Source: Candidatus Stackebrandtia excrementipullorum (GTDB lineage: Bacteria > Actinomycetota > Actinomycetes > Mycobacteriales > Micromonosporaceae). From it: DNA of 57,660 nucleotides. Under the pieces are notes generated by a model. It saw nothing but the letters and a program-made list of their open reading frames with translations, had not been told where the DNA came from and searched no databases. Below are positions 24,712 to 34,812 of the stretch, piece after piece (positions within the stretch are counted from its first letter, which is position 1; the number at the start of each line of letters is the position of its first letter). Location: assembly GCA_019113825.1 (NCBI GenBank), contig DXGR01000005.1, positions 1-57,660 of the forward strand. The letters are read 5' to 3'. The translations under genes were made by a program, and so were the position numbers.

Positions 24712-27690
24712 ATGCACGCGGAGCGGGACTTCTTCCACATCACCGGTGCGAACGCGACCACCCATATTCACCACCATGAGGGGCCGTCGTGGGTCGGCGT
24801 GCTGCATCCGTTGAACACCCGACCGAAACGGGTGTCGGCAGTGGACACACCAAGTCGGTTGTTGTCGGTGAGGGCAGGTCTGGTGCCCTATACGGGTCGA
24901 GAGGAGCAGCTGGCCGAACTGCATCGATGGCGCGTCGATGACAGCGTCGACGCGAGTGTGAAGCTCGTCTACGGTCCCGGGGGCCGCGGAAAGACCAGGT
25001 TGGGCGTCGAATTCGCGAAGACGGCCTCAGCCGACGGGTGGAGTGCCTGGGATGCGCGGATCGGTGACCACGGACAGGGGAAACCCGTGCCGCCGCCGCC
25101 CGACGGCTGCGGGCACGTGGTGCTCGTCGACTATGCCGAACGTTGGCCGGTCGACACGTTGATCGGGTTCATCGAAGACCTGACGACACGGTGCGCGGGT
25201 ACCCCGTTGCGAATCCTGTTGTTGGCGAGGTACTCGCCGTGGTTCGCGGCGGTGGGCTCACGACTGTTCGATTCGCCGACCGTCGACGTCGACGTTGCCT
25301 CGGACATGTTGCTGGCGGCCGTCGACGACGCCGACACGTATCGGCACGAGCTGTACACACGCGCCGTGACCGCGTTCGCAGAGGTGGAACCGTATCGGGG
25401 AAACGTCGACCTCAAGGACGTCACGCCACCGGAATACCTGGTCGGCGACGGTGCATACGGACTGGAACTGACCGTACTGATGGCCGCGCTGGCCGCAGTG
25501 GACAGCCGCTACCGGGGTGAGACGAGGCCTTCGGCGGCCCGACTGTCTCGCTACCTACTGGATCGCGAACTTCGCCATTGGAGCGAACACGCGAGATGGA
25601 ATCGGCTCGGTGTTGACGCGGTCGCAGAAAACGCCGAACGGCTCGCCAAGACCGTGTACTGCGCGACGCTGATCGGGCGTCGGGAGCGTGGCCCAGCTCT
25701 GCGGGTGCTGACAATATCCAAGGTGGCCGACGACGAGGTCGGTGCACAACGTGCGCTGCGCGAACACGCCGAGTTCTATCCACCCGATCCCGGCGAACTC
25801 TTGGCGCCGTTGCTACCGGACCGTTTGGGAGAGGACTACCTGGCACTCGCGACGCCGGGGATCGCCGACGGCACGACGCCGGTTAGCTCCGCCGACCTGT
25901 CGGCCTGGACCGTGACCGCCTTCCCGACGTCGTCGGGTAGCGGATGGTTGAGCACGTTTCTCATCGAGAATGCGGCACCGACCTCGTCGGCTCGCCAGAC
26001 GATGACGATGCTGGTGGAGGCCGCGGGACGGTGGCCCCATCTGGTGCCGTACCTGCGGTCCCTTCTTCACCGGCATCCCGAACTCGCACTGTCTGCGGGA
26101 AGCACGATCCTGGCCGCCGTCGCCGATCTGTTCGCCGACGACCTCGAGACCCTGGTCGTGGTCGAGTCGATAGTCCCGCAGCACAGCCACGCCGAACTCG
26201 ACGTCGGCAAAGCCGTGTTGGCGGTGAATCTCGTGCGGCTTCTTCCTCACGACGGTGACGAGGCATCGGCTGTGCGTCTGTGGTTCCTGAGCGGGCGGCT
26301 GGCAGAGGCGGGGCGGTTTCAGGAATCGTTGGAAGCGGCCGAGAAAGCGGTGGCGGTGTACCGACGTCTCGCGGCCAGCGATCCGAAGCGGTATGAGCCG
26401 GGACTTGCCGGTTGCCTGGAAAGTCTCGGTCACGCTTTGCACAACATGGCGCGACACGCTGAGGCCGTCGAGTTCTTCGAACAGGCCGTCGAAATCTACA
26501 CCAGACTTGTCGCGGCGTATCCCGGGCGGCACACGGCGGCGCTGGCAAACTCGCTCAATCAGGTGGGAACGCAACTGGGCGAGATCGGTCGAATATCCGA
26601 AGGGTTGGCAGTCTTTCAACGAGCGGTCGATCTTCTGTCTCCGTTGAGCGACAACGCCCCGGACGTCGAGGAGCGGTTGGCCGAAGTTCTCAACAATCAA
26701 AGCGTCTACCTTGCGCTGTCGGGAGACGAAAACGGCGCGTTTGTGGCCGTGCGGCGTGCCACAGAGGTCTACGAGCGCTCGGCCCGATCGGAGCCGGAGC
26801 GGTACCTGCCGCGGCTGTCCAACACGCTCAACAACCTCGGGTTGCGGCTCTACCGGAAAGGGCGGGCCGACGAGGGGCTGGATGTGCTGCTGAAGGCCGT
26901 GGACATCCGGGACCGGTTGGTGTCACTCAATCCACGGCGCTACGAACGGGAATTGACCGAGTCGTTGGCGCACGTTGCTCTCGTGGGCGCGGCGACCCGA
27001 CGTGTGGACGTTGCCCTGCAGGCCGGAGAACGGGCGGTAAAGCTGTGCGAACCGCGGTTCCGTGTCGATCCCGTCTATTTCGGTCGGCCATTGGTGATGG
27101 CGCTGAACGGGTACGGGTGTGCACTGGCCGCACACGGTCGCCACGATGACGCCGCCCGAGCAGCGGACGCTGCGGCGGCCGTGTGCGTGCAGCTGTCACG
27201 AACCGACCCGAGCCATGAACCCGACATGGCCGCCGCCTTCACAACGTTGAGTACCCGGCTCGTCGACGGCGGACGCTACGCCGAGGCGCTTCACGTCGCC
27301 GAACACGCCGTGGAGATGTACGGGCGTCTTGAAGCGCGCGATCCCTCCCGGTTCGCAGTAGACCGGGTGAAGGCTCTACACGGAATGAGCCGTGCTCTGG
27401 TCGCCTTGGGAGAATTCGACGAGGCGATGAGGACGAATCTCGATGCCGTGGCGGTCTATCGACGACTGGCCGAACGCGATCCCGTCGCACACCGACCCGG
27501 TCTCGCCGGTTCGCTCGGGCAGGCCGGTCTCACGGCGTTCCACGCCAAGACACCCGATGCCCTTCTCCTCCTGGACGAGGCGGTGACACTGTACGAGAGG
27601 CTTGACGAACGACACCGCGGCGAGTTCGACGACAAGCTCACCGCCCTGAAGTCCCACCTGGAGACGCTGCGAGACCGCACCGGGACGTGA
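24712..27690 (+). CDS. STAND-like NTPase with TPR repeats and N-terminal shared ITG-x-NA motif
   Basis: This is a 992-residue multidomain protein. Residues 5-19 carry RDFFHITGANATTHI, matching the tail of the upstream protein. LVPYTGREEQLAEL (58-71) leads into a P-loop NTPase with Walker A GPGGRGKT (88-95), Walker B VVLVDYAE (136-143) and a following LLLARYSPW strand. From about 520 to the end run many TPR-like 40-residue repeats (for example SLEAAEKAVAVYRRLA, AVEFFEQAVEIYTRLV, GLAVFQRAVDLL). STAND proteins of this plan sense a ligand through the repeats and then signal through the N-terminus. It is tightly coupled to the preceding gene. The ligand is unknown. Confidence 0.82.
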   Translation: MHAERDFFHITGANATTHIHHHEGPSWVGVLHPLNTRPKRVSAVDTPSRLLSVRAGLVPYTGREEQLAELHRWRVDDSVDASVKLVYGPGGRGKTRLGVEFAKTASADGWSAWDARIGDHGQGKPVPPPPDGCGHVVLVDYAERWPVDTLIGFIEDLTTRCAGTPLRILLLARYSPWFAAVGSRLFDSPTVDVDVASDMLLAAVDDADTYRHELYTRAVTAFAEVEPYRGNVDLKDVTPPEYLVGDGAYGLELTVLMAALAAVDSRYRGETRPSAARLSRYLLDRELRHWSEHARWNRLGVDAVAENAERLAKTVYCATLIGRRERGPALRVLTISKVADDEVGAQRALREHAEFYPPDPGELLAPLLPDRLGEDYLALATPGIADGTTPVSSADLSAWTVTAFPTSSGSGWLSTFLIENAAPTSSARQTMTMLVEAAGRWPHLVPYLRSLLHRHPELALSAGSTILAAVADLFADDLETLVVVESIVPQHSHAELDVGKAVLAVNLVRLLPHDGDEASAVRLWFLSGRLAEAGRFQESLEAAEKAVAVYRRLAASDPKRYEPGLAGCLESLGHALHNMARHAEAVEFFEQAVEIYTRLVAAYPGRHTAALANSLNQVGTQLGEIGRISEGLAVFQRAVDLLSPLSDNAPDVEERLAEVLNNQSVYLALSGDENGAFVAVRRATEVYERSARSEPERYLPRLSNTLNNLGLRLYRKGRADEGLDVLLKAVDIRDRLVSLNPRRYERELTESLAHVALVGAATRRVDVALQAGERAVKLCEPRFRVDPVYFGRPLVMALNGYGCALAAHGRHDDAARAADAAAAVCVQLSRTDPSHEPDMAAAFTTLSTRLVDGGRYAEALHVAEHAVEMYGRLEARDPSRFAVDRVKALHGMSRALVALGEFDEAMRTNLDAVAVYRRLAERDPVAHRPGLAGSLGQAGLTAFHAKTPDALLLLDEAVTLYERLDERHRGEFDDKLTALKSHLETLRDRTGT

Positions 27691-27697
27691 GACGCCG

Positions 27698-28837
27698 TCA
27701 GCCCGAGTACCGGTACGCCAGCTGCGTATAGTCCGTCGGCTGGCCACCGCCCGGTTGCTGCACCGACGTCCACAGGCACGGAAACGACTCCGGGGTGGAG
27801 CATTCCGACTGCCACCACAGTGCTGTGGACGCTCCGCCGTCGGACATACCGGTCAACGCCGCCTCGATCATTTCAGGCGTACTTCCGTTGTCGTCAGGTT
27901 GTAGCTCGGCGTGGAAACTCGACCACCAGATGGGCAGGTCCGTGCGGTCGGCCACCCATTCGGTGAGGCTGCGAAACTTGTCGCCGACCTGGTCGGTCCG
28001 GGTCGGATACCAGTGACCGTCGGAGCTGTGCGCTGTGCCGCTGAGCGTGAAGAAGTCGGCGCCGGTCTTGTTGTCCAGCCAGTACTGGATCGCGTCGAGA
28101 GCCCTCTGGTCCACCGTGCCCCACTCACCACCGAGATCACTCGGGTGAGCGCCGTTGGTGTAGGTGACCATCGGTGCGTAGGGACCGCCGACGGACGCGT
28201 CGGGCCGCACTTCCTTCACCGCGTCGTAGACGGTGTTGTAAAACCTCGTGAAGCCTTCGTAGTCCCAGCGGTTTTTGTCGTCATTCCAGAAACCCTTGAA
28301 CTCGTTCCAGATCTGGAAATACTGAACGTCGTCGTACCGTTGAGCGGTCTCTGCCGCGAGCTTGGCGAAGTCGTCGAAGTGTTCGGGCGCGACGGGTGAC
28401 TCCATTTCCCAGTCCATGTCGTCTTCACCGTTGTCGTCGTCGTCGCGTCCACCGCCGGGCTTCATCCAGCCGGGAGCCGTTGCCAACGTGATGACGGCGG
28501 TACCGCCGGTGTCGTCGATCGTTTTGATCCGGGCGTCGAGACCATCCCATTCCCGTTGGTCGGATAGCGGATCAGGCCACGGGTTCACCGCACCCCACCC
28601 CATGAGGTGCTGGTTCTGCAGCGGACCGAGTTCGGCGAGAATCGTCTTCGCGTCGGCAATGGACTCGGTGTCGCCCCATGCGTCGATGCTTCGCTCGGTG
28701 TGGGTGATACCGAGTTGGAAGTCGGCGGTCGATTCGGCAAGGGCGGGCCAGCTGACGGCGGCAGCCGTCAAGACAGTGGCTGCGGTAATGCCTGCCATGC
28801 CCGCGCGCGACCGGCGACGACGGGAGTGGGCCTTCAT
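27698..28837 (-). CDS. secreted glycoside hydrolase (clan GH-A, GH39-like)
   Basis: This 379-residue protein has a typical signal peptide. A basic start (KAHSRRRRSRAG) is followed by a hydrophobic core (MAGITAATVLTAAAVSW) and a likely cleavage after ALA. The mature part looks like a TIM barrel. YFQIWNEFKGFW supplies the N-E acid/base pair, and LPIWWSSFHAE near residue 300 is where clan A enzymes carry the nucleophile. An Asp-rich surface loop (GGGRDDDDNGEDDMD) is unusual. The substrate is unknown. The ATG at 28837 has AAAGG upstream; the frame is open to 28894. Its stop is only seven bases from the convergent TPR gene. Confidence 0.78.
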   Translation of the reverse strand: MKAHSRRRRSRAGMAGITAATVLTAAAVSWPALAESTADFQLGITHTERSIDAWGDTESIADAKTILAELGPLQNQHLMGWGAVNPWPDPLSDQREWDGLDARIKTIDDTGGTAVITLATAPGWMKPGGGRDDDDNGEDDMDWEMESPVAPEHFDDFAKLAAETAQRYDDVQYFQIWNEFKGFWNDDKNRWDYEGFTRFYNTVYDAVKEVRPDASVGGPYAPMVTYTNGAHPSDLGGEWGTVDQRALDAIQYWLDNKTGADFFTLSGTAHSSDGHWYPTRTDQVGDKFRSLTEWVADRTDLPIWWSSFHAELQPDDNGSTPEMIEAALTGMSDGGASTALWWQSECSTPESFPCLWTSVQQPGGGQPTDYTQLAYRYSG

Positions 28838-29011
28838 GGGGCAGACCTTTCTCGGGCGAAGGGCACCACCGTAAGACGTACGTACTGCCGACACAACCCA
28901 CTCGTCGCCTCAACGGATCCATCGATATGAAGTTGTGAACTGGAAGTAATCTGAAAAAACGCTGAGGAAGGGGATCGATACGGTGCGGGTCTGAGTACCG
29001 TGGTCGTAGTG

Positions 29012-29689
29012 ATGGCAGTGCTCAGATGGTGGACGTTCCGTCGCGTATCGACCGCGCTGATGTCCATGATGGTCTTGATGGTCGCCGCCGTGGGCGGCGC
29101 GCGCTGGTGGGTGACGGCCGAATCCGCCGACCGCGTCTACACCGTCGACACGGTGCCGGCGAAGCCGGTGGTCATGGTGCTGGGCGCCCGGGTTCATCCC
29201 GATGGTCGACCGTCGGACTTCCTTGCCGCACGCCTTGATCTGGCACGAGACCTGTACGAGGCGGGCAAGGCGCGTGCGGTGCTCGTGTCGGGTGATCACG
29301 GGCAGGAGGACTACAACGAGGTCGACCCGATGCGGCGGTATCTCATCGACGCGGGTGTGCCCGATCGACACGTCATCGGCGACTACGCCGGTTTCGATAC
29401 CCGGGACTCGTGTGTGAGGGCCCGCCGGGTCTTCGGTATCGGTGAACTGATCGTGGTGACTCAGACGTTCCACCTGGATCGGGCGATCACACTGTGTCAA
29501 GACGCGGGCATCGAAACCGTGGGCGTGGGCGACGACTCGGTCAGCGTCAACGAACGCCAGTGGCGATACGGGTCCACGCGCGAGCTTTTGGCGAATGTCA
29601 AGGCCGTCTGGGACGTGCTCTGGGACGTCGATCCGCGTTACCTGGGACCTTATGAGTCCGGCGTGGACGACGCCTTGGCTAATCCGTGA
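29012..29689 (+). CDS. SanA/YdcF-like DUF218 membrane-anchored protein
   Basis: This protein of about 225 residues has one N-terminal membrane helix (about residues 13-30), then a DUF218 domain. It has VVMVLGARV, a LARDLYEAGKARAVLVSG strand-turn, DTRDSCVRARR and VVTQTFHLDRA. SanA-type proteins affect envelope permeability and vancomycin tolerance in enterobacteria. The start is uncertain. In-frame GTGs at 29000 and 29009 precede the ATG at 29012, and TACCGT (28996-29001) would suit a leaderless start at 29009. The 3' end overlaps the convergent oxidase gene by 40 bases. Confidence 0.85.
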   Translation: MAVLRWWTFRRVSTALMSMMVLMVAAVGGARWWVTAESADRVYTVDTVPAKPVVMVLGARVHPDGRPSDFLAARLDLARDLYEAGKARAVLVSGDHGQEDYNEVDPMRRYLIDAGVPDRHVIGDYAGFDTRDSCVRARRVFGIGELIVVTQTFHLDRAITLCQDAGIETVGVGDDSVSVNERQWRYGSTRELLANVKAVWDVLWDVDPRYLGPYESGVDDALANP

Positions 29690-31203
29690 TCATGCCCCGT
29701 GTCGCTGTACGGAACCGTACCGATCTCCTCGCCGTCGCCAAGGACCACAAACTGTCCCATGAGCCCCTGGTCCTCGTGGTAGAGAATGTGGCAGTGGTAC
29801 ATGTAGGGCAGGTTCGGATCCGACAGGTCACCAAACCGCATGGCCACTCTCACCGGTGAACCGTTGTAAACCTGGACGGTGTCCTTCCATCCGGCCATGT
29901 GTCCCTGCGGTGGTTGTCCGCCGACGGACAACACCTGAAACTGCACGTCATGGACGTGGAAATTGTGCACCCACGAGTCGACGTTTCGAACCTCCCATAT
30001 TTCGACGCTGTTGGCGGCGACGCCGAAGTCGATGCGGTTCATGTCCATGACCTGGCCGTTGACGGTGAATCCGGACAGTTCGAAGGTTCGGGTCGCGGCC
30101 ACTTCCGTCGTGTCGACCACTATCGGGTCGGTGAGAACGTCGGGTACCGCGGCCGTGGACGACACGGTTGCGGCGGTTCGCAGTTGAAGAACGTCGAAGG
30201 CGTCGTGACCGCCGTGAGGTCGTGCGTCGATGAAGTCGACGTGCAGTTCGGGCGGGTAACTGCGCAGCACGGTTTCCCGGCCGGCCTCCAGCTCGACGAC
30301 CAGTTCGGCGCGCTCACCCGGTGACAACTGCAGACGTCGGGTGGCGTGTGGCCGTTCAAGAAGCCCGCCGTCGGATGCGATGACCTGGAACGGTCGGTCG
30401 TCGGAGAACCCGAAGTTGAAGAACCGTGCGCCGGATCCGTTGAGGATGCGCAGCCGGACACGGTCGTGGTGGACGTCGAGATACGGACTGTGCGTACCGT
30501 TCACCAGAATCTCGTCCCCGAGGACACCGTTTTGGCTGAGCATGCCGGGATCGTCGTCGAACTGGTTGTCCGAGGTGAATTTCTTGTCTTGAACGATCAG
30601 GGGAATGTCGTTGGAACCATATCCGCGGGGCAGGTCGAGGGCTTCCTCTTCATCGTCGTCGATGATGAAAAGACCGGAAAGCCCCTGGTAGACGTGACGG
30701 CCGGTGGCGCCGTGCGGGTGCGGGTGATACCAGAGCGTCGCGGCCGGCTGATCGATCGTCCACTCGGGGCTCCAAGTGTCGGTCGGGGCGATGCTTTGAT
30801 GTGGGCCGCCGTCCATGGCCGCGGGAACGTGCATCCCGTGCCAGTGGACGCTTGAGGTTTCGGGAAGGCTGTTCCGGACGTTCACCTTGACGGTTTCACC
30901 CCGCCGCGCCCGAAGTGTCGGGCCCAGGAAGTCGCCGTTGAAGCCCCATGTCGCGGTGTCGTCGCCGTCCTTGAACCGGCGTGATCCCGGCTTCATCTGC
31001 AGGTCGAAGACCCGATTGCCCACATTGTCGATCTGCCCGTCCTGCACCGGGGGGATGTGTAGGGCGTTGGTGAAGTCGATCTCTCCGATGGTGTCGACCT
31101 TCGCCGAGGAATACAGGTAGGCGGTGTATCCCCCTCCGCCGAGTGCGGCCAGACCGATTCCGCCGGCGGTGAGAGCGAGCGCACGTCGTCGAGTGAGTTT
31201 CAT
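29650..31203 (-). CDS. multicopper oxidase
   Basis: This 517-residue three-domain oxidase has a Tat-like leader (LTRRRALALTAGG), so it is exported folded. Copper motifs are SVHWHG (H120, H122), WYHPHPHG (H160, H162), VHNFHVH (H413, H416, H418) and YHCHILYHEDQGLM (H470, C471, H472, H476). The trinuclear and type 1 sets are complete. The residue ten after C471, the usual axial Met, is Leu481, with Met at 482. Members oxidise Cu(I), phenols or bilirubin and reduce O2. The start ATG overlaps the stop of the SnoaL-like gene (ATGA), so the two are one operon. Confidence 0.93.
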   Translation of the reverse strand: MKLTRRRALALTAGGIGLAALGGGGYTAYLYSSAKVDTIGEIDFTNALHIPPVQDGQIDNVGNRVFDLQMKPGSRRFKDGDDTATWGFNGDFLGPTLRARRGETVKVNVRNSLPETSSVHWHGMHVPAAMDGGPHQSIAPTDTWSPEWTIDQPAATLWYHPHPHGATGRHVYQGLSGLFIIDDDEEEALDLPRGYGSNDIPLIVQDKKFTSDNQFDDDPGMLSQNGVLGDEILVNGTHSPYLDVHHDRVRLRILNGSGARFFNFGFSDDRPFQVIASDGGLLERPHATRRLQLSPGERAELVVELEAGRETVLRSYPPELHVDFIDARPHGGHDAFDVLQLRTAATVSSTAAVPDVLTDPIVVDTTEVAATRTFELSGFTVNGQVMDMNRIDFGVAANSVEIWEVRNVDSWVHNFHVHDVQFQVLSVGGQPPQGHMAGWKDTVQVYNGSPVRVAMRFGDLSDPNLPYMYHCHILYHEDQGLMGQFVVLGDGEEIGTVPYSDTGHDHGLAKASSTPDS

Positions 31204-31685
31204 GGCCCGTGCCTTTCGGAGTCGGCTCGGCCACCGGTCAGTCGGGGGTCTTTTCGTGCCGCGATGCGTTCGAACAGTCGACGGTGGCGGGTGTTCTGAA
31301 ACGCGGTGAATTTCCAGGTGCCGTCGGATTGTCGGGCAGCGACGAGTGTCTGCACCTTCCAGTCGCGCGGTTTGGGCGTGGACCGGCCGACTTTGAGAAC
31401 CGCGCCACGGCCTACGACGACGGCGACGTCCTCGGCGACGAATCGTAGTGACCGGATCGTCTGATGAAGGCGGGTGTCCTTTTGGAACGTCTGCCACAGG
31501 GCGTCGTGGCAGTCGACGATCTGTCGGCGGCCCGAGAGGTGTGTCCCGGTGAAGGTGACATAGTCGGCGTCGTCGGTGAAGCAGTCGGCGTAGCCTTCGG
31601 CGTCGGCTTTCTCCCAGGTCGACACCAGTCGGTGAAGGAGCGCGGTGACCGCCGAGGCGTCGGTCGCGTGGGCGTCTTCTTGCAT
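31200..31685 (-). CDS. SnoaL-like/DUF4440-type protein (SgcJ/EcaC family)
   Basis: This 161-residue protein has an NTF2-like cone fold. A helix (VTALLHRLVSTWEKADAEGYADCFTDDADYVTF) is followed by TGTHLSGRRQIVDCHDALW and a strand-rich half ending in WKFTAFQNTRH. Members of the SgcJ/EcaC group are small-ligand binders, some with isomerase or cyclase roles; none is clearly indicated here. The ATG at 31685 was chosen for AAGGGA seven bases upstream; the frame is open to 31760. It is translationally coupled to the multicopper oxidase by a 4-base overlap. Confidence 0.85.
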   Translation of the reverse strand: MQEDAHATDASAVTALLHRLVSTWEKADAEGYADCFTDDADYVTFTGTHLSGRRQIVDCHDALWQTFQKDTRLHQTIRSLRFVAEDVAVVVGRGAVLKVGRSTPKPRDWKVQTLVAARQSDGTWKFTAFQNTRHRRLFERIAARKDPRLTGGRADSERHGP

Positions 31686-31768
31686 GGTCGATTCCCTTCG
31701 CTGGCCGGCGTCCGTGTGATCGGACGGTTCACGTGGGGCTGCGAAAACCGTGACGTACACCGACCCGA

Positions 31769-31785
31769 GTAGGTTGCCAGCCTAC
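31769..31785. promoter_or_regulatory. operator-like palindrome before the multicopper oxidase operon
   Basis: GTAGGTTGCCAGCCTAC differs from a perfect 17-bp palindrome only at the sixth base pair around its centre. It lies 84 bases upstream of the SnoaL-like start on the minus strand, in a 244-base gap (31686-31929) that holds no other feature. A repressor or activator site is likely by position; the protein is unknown. Confidence 0.45.
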
Positions 31786-31929
31786 ATATGGCGGGAGCGC
31801 TTCGGCATCATGGACAACCCCCGGTTACGACCCTGATCATTCGTAGGGGACGTGTCCGCCCACGGGACCCATGACCGCCGCCACCGGTCTGCGCGACACG
31901 GGATCCGGGCTGCGTGACATCATGGACGT

Positions 31930-32136
31930 ATGACCGAACACGAACCGGAGAAAAGCCCGCCGACGAGATCGCCTGCGCTCAGTGGCCGGGGGCTGTCGGT
32001 GGCGATGGGCATCGCGTTGGGTGCGGCGTTCGGTGTAGCCCTCGACGACATCGCGCTAGGCGTCTCATTGGGCGTGGTCGGGGGCGTCTTCTACCAGCTG
32101 TTCTTCGCCCGAGGCGAGAAAAAACCGACCGACTGA
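31930..32136 (+). CDS. small glycine-zipper membrane protein
   Basis: This 68-residue protein has a polar start (TEHEPEKSPPTRSP). Two short hydrophobic stretches rich in G and A (GLSVAMGIALGAAFGVAL and GVSLGVVGGVFYQLFF) follow, then a basic tail. The small-residue pattern suits closely packed membrane helices. Such short proteins are common in actinobacteria and have no assigned function. The frame and codon use look genuine; no ribosome binding site is clear. Confidence 0.65.
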   Translation: MTEHEPEKSPPTRSPALSGRGLSVAMGIALGAAFGVALDDIALGVSLGVVGGVFYQLFFARGEKKPTD

Positions 32137-32162
32137 CCCGACAGCCGCGGCCACGACTTGGG

Positions 32163-32168
32163 TACCTT
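32163..32168 (+). promoter_or_regulatory. -10 box of a leaderless promoter
   Basis: TACCTT lies seven bases before the GTG at 32176. Confidence 0.5.
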
Positions 32169-32175
32169 GTCACAC

Positions 32176-33819
<1,644 letters not shown>

Positions 33820-33870
33820 CCGGTTTTTCTGTCGTCGGTGGTGGGCCTATGCGGACAGGCACCAAAGTCT

Positions 33871-33876
33871 TAGGCT
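33871..33876 (+). promoter_or_regulatory. -10 box of a leaderless promoter
   Basis: TAGGCT lies eight bases before the ATG at 33885. Confidence 0.5.
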
Positions 33877-33884
33877 GCACGGTT

Positions 33885-34613
33885 ATGAATTCTCAAAACC
33901 CGTACCTACCGCCGCAGGGGCAGCAGCCGCCCGCACCGGCGGCTCCGGTTCCCGGACAACACCATCCGCAATACGGCTATCCGAGTCCACCTCCGCCGGT
34001 CGGCGGGCCGGTGTCCGGTGGCCCCGTTTCCGGGGCGCCGGACACCGCCGGGATGTCCCCGCCCGGAGGAGACATCGGGTTCACACCCCCACCGCCGACC
34101 ATGCCGCACGGCCCGGGTATGCCTCCGCCGGTCGACCTGACCGGCGGGTCCACCGAGGTTAAACGCCCATTCGTCGCGGTGTTCGCCACCATCCTGTTGG
34201 CCGTCCTCGCCCTCCACTTCCTGATCATCGCCGTTCTCGATGTGACGGAAATCCTCTACCACACCTTCGCCATCGGTTACAGCAACGAGGCCGTCATCAT
34301 GGGGGCTATCTACAAGGGAATTATGTTCTTTGTGGCGATGCTGGCGGCGATCCTCACCGCCGTCGGCATCGACTTCGGACGCATCCTCGGCGCCGGGATC
34401 GCCGGTGCCGCGATGTGGCTGGCCTCCGGTGCGTGGCTGGAAATCATGCTGCCGTTGATCGACCTCAACGTGTCGGCATACCCGGCCTCGCACTACCTGC
34501 GCTTCGTTCTACCGGTATTGGCGGGATTCTTCGGCATCGGGGCGTTGTTGACGCTGGCGGCATCCGGCTTCAGTGAATGGTCCGTCCAACGGAGGAAAAG
34601 CAAGCGAGCGTAG
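33885..34613 (+). CDS. proline-rich membrane protein of unknown function
   Basis: This 242-residue protein has a cytosolic N-terminal third dominated by P, G and Q (PPQGQQPPAP, YPSPPPPVGG). Four hydrophobic segments follow: about 92-112, 130-155, 160-180 and 200-225. The short C-terminus is basic (QRRKSKRA). This plan is common among actinobacterial envelope proteins of unknown role. The ATG at 33885 has a -10 box eight bases upstream. An inverted repeat at 34658 closes the gene. Confidence 0.78.
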   Translation: MNSQNPYLPPQGQQPPAPAAPVPGQHHPQYGYPSPPPPVGGPVSGGPVSGAPDTAGMSPPGGDIGFTPPPPTMPHGPGMPPPVDLTGGSTEVKRPFVAVFATILLAVLALHFLIIAVLDVTEILYHTFAIGYSNEAVIMGAIYKGIMFFVAMLAAILTAVGIDFGRILGAGIAGAAMWLASGAWLEIMLPLIDLNVSAYPASHYLRFVLPVLAGFFGIGALLTLAASGFSEWSVQRRKSKRA

Positions 34614-34657
34614 AAAACGGCTGTTCAGTCGAGGGGCGGCTCCGGCGGTGCTGCCGA

Positions 34658-34692
34658 AAGCTCCTGCGTACAACATCGGTGCGCAGGAGCTT
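34658..34692. terminator. terminator between convergent genes
   Basis: AAGCTCCTGCG (34658-34668) pairs perfectly with CGCAGGAGCTT (34682-34692), followed by CTCGG. It separates the membrane protein gene from plsC. Confidence 0.75.
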
Positions 34693-34812
34693 CTCGGTAT
34701 TGGGGTCCGTTCACCCGATCGGCCGCTCGCGACGAACGGATTCACGGACGCTTTCAAACCGAGACCGGTCGGGGTGGTCGGCTTTCACACCGGCGGGTTG
34801 TTCGGACCCAGC

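Noticed and set aside
29000-29011. GTG at 29000 as start of the SanA-like gene
   Set aside because: No ribosome binding site. A -10 box overlaps it, which suits a start at 29009-29012 better, but this is not certain.
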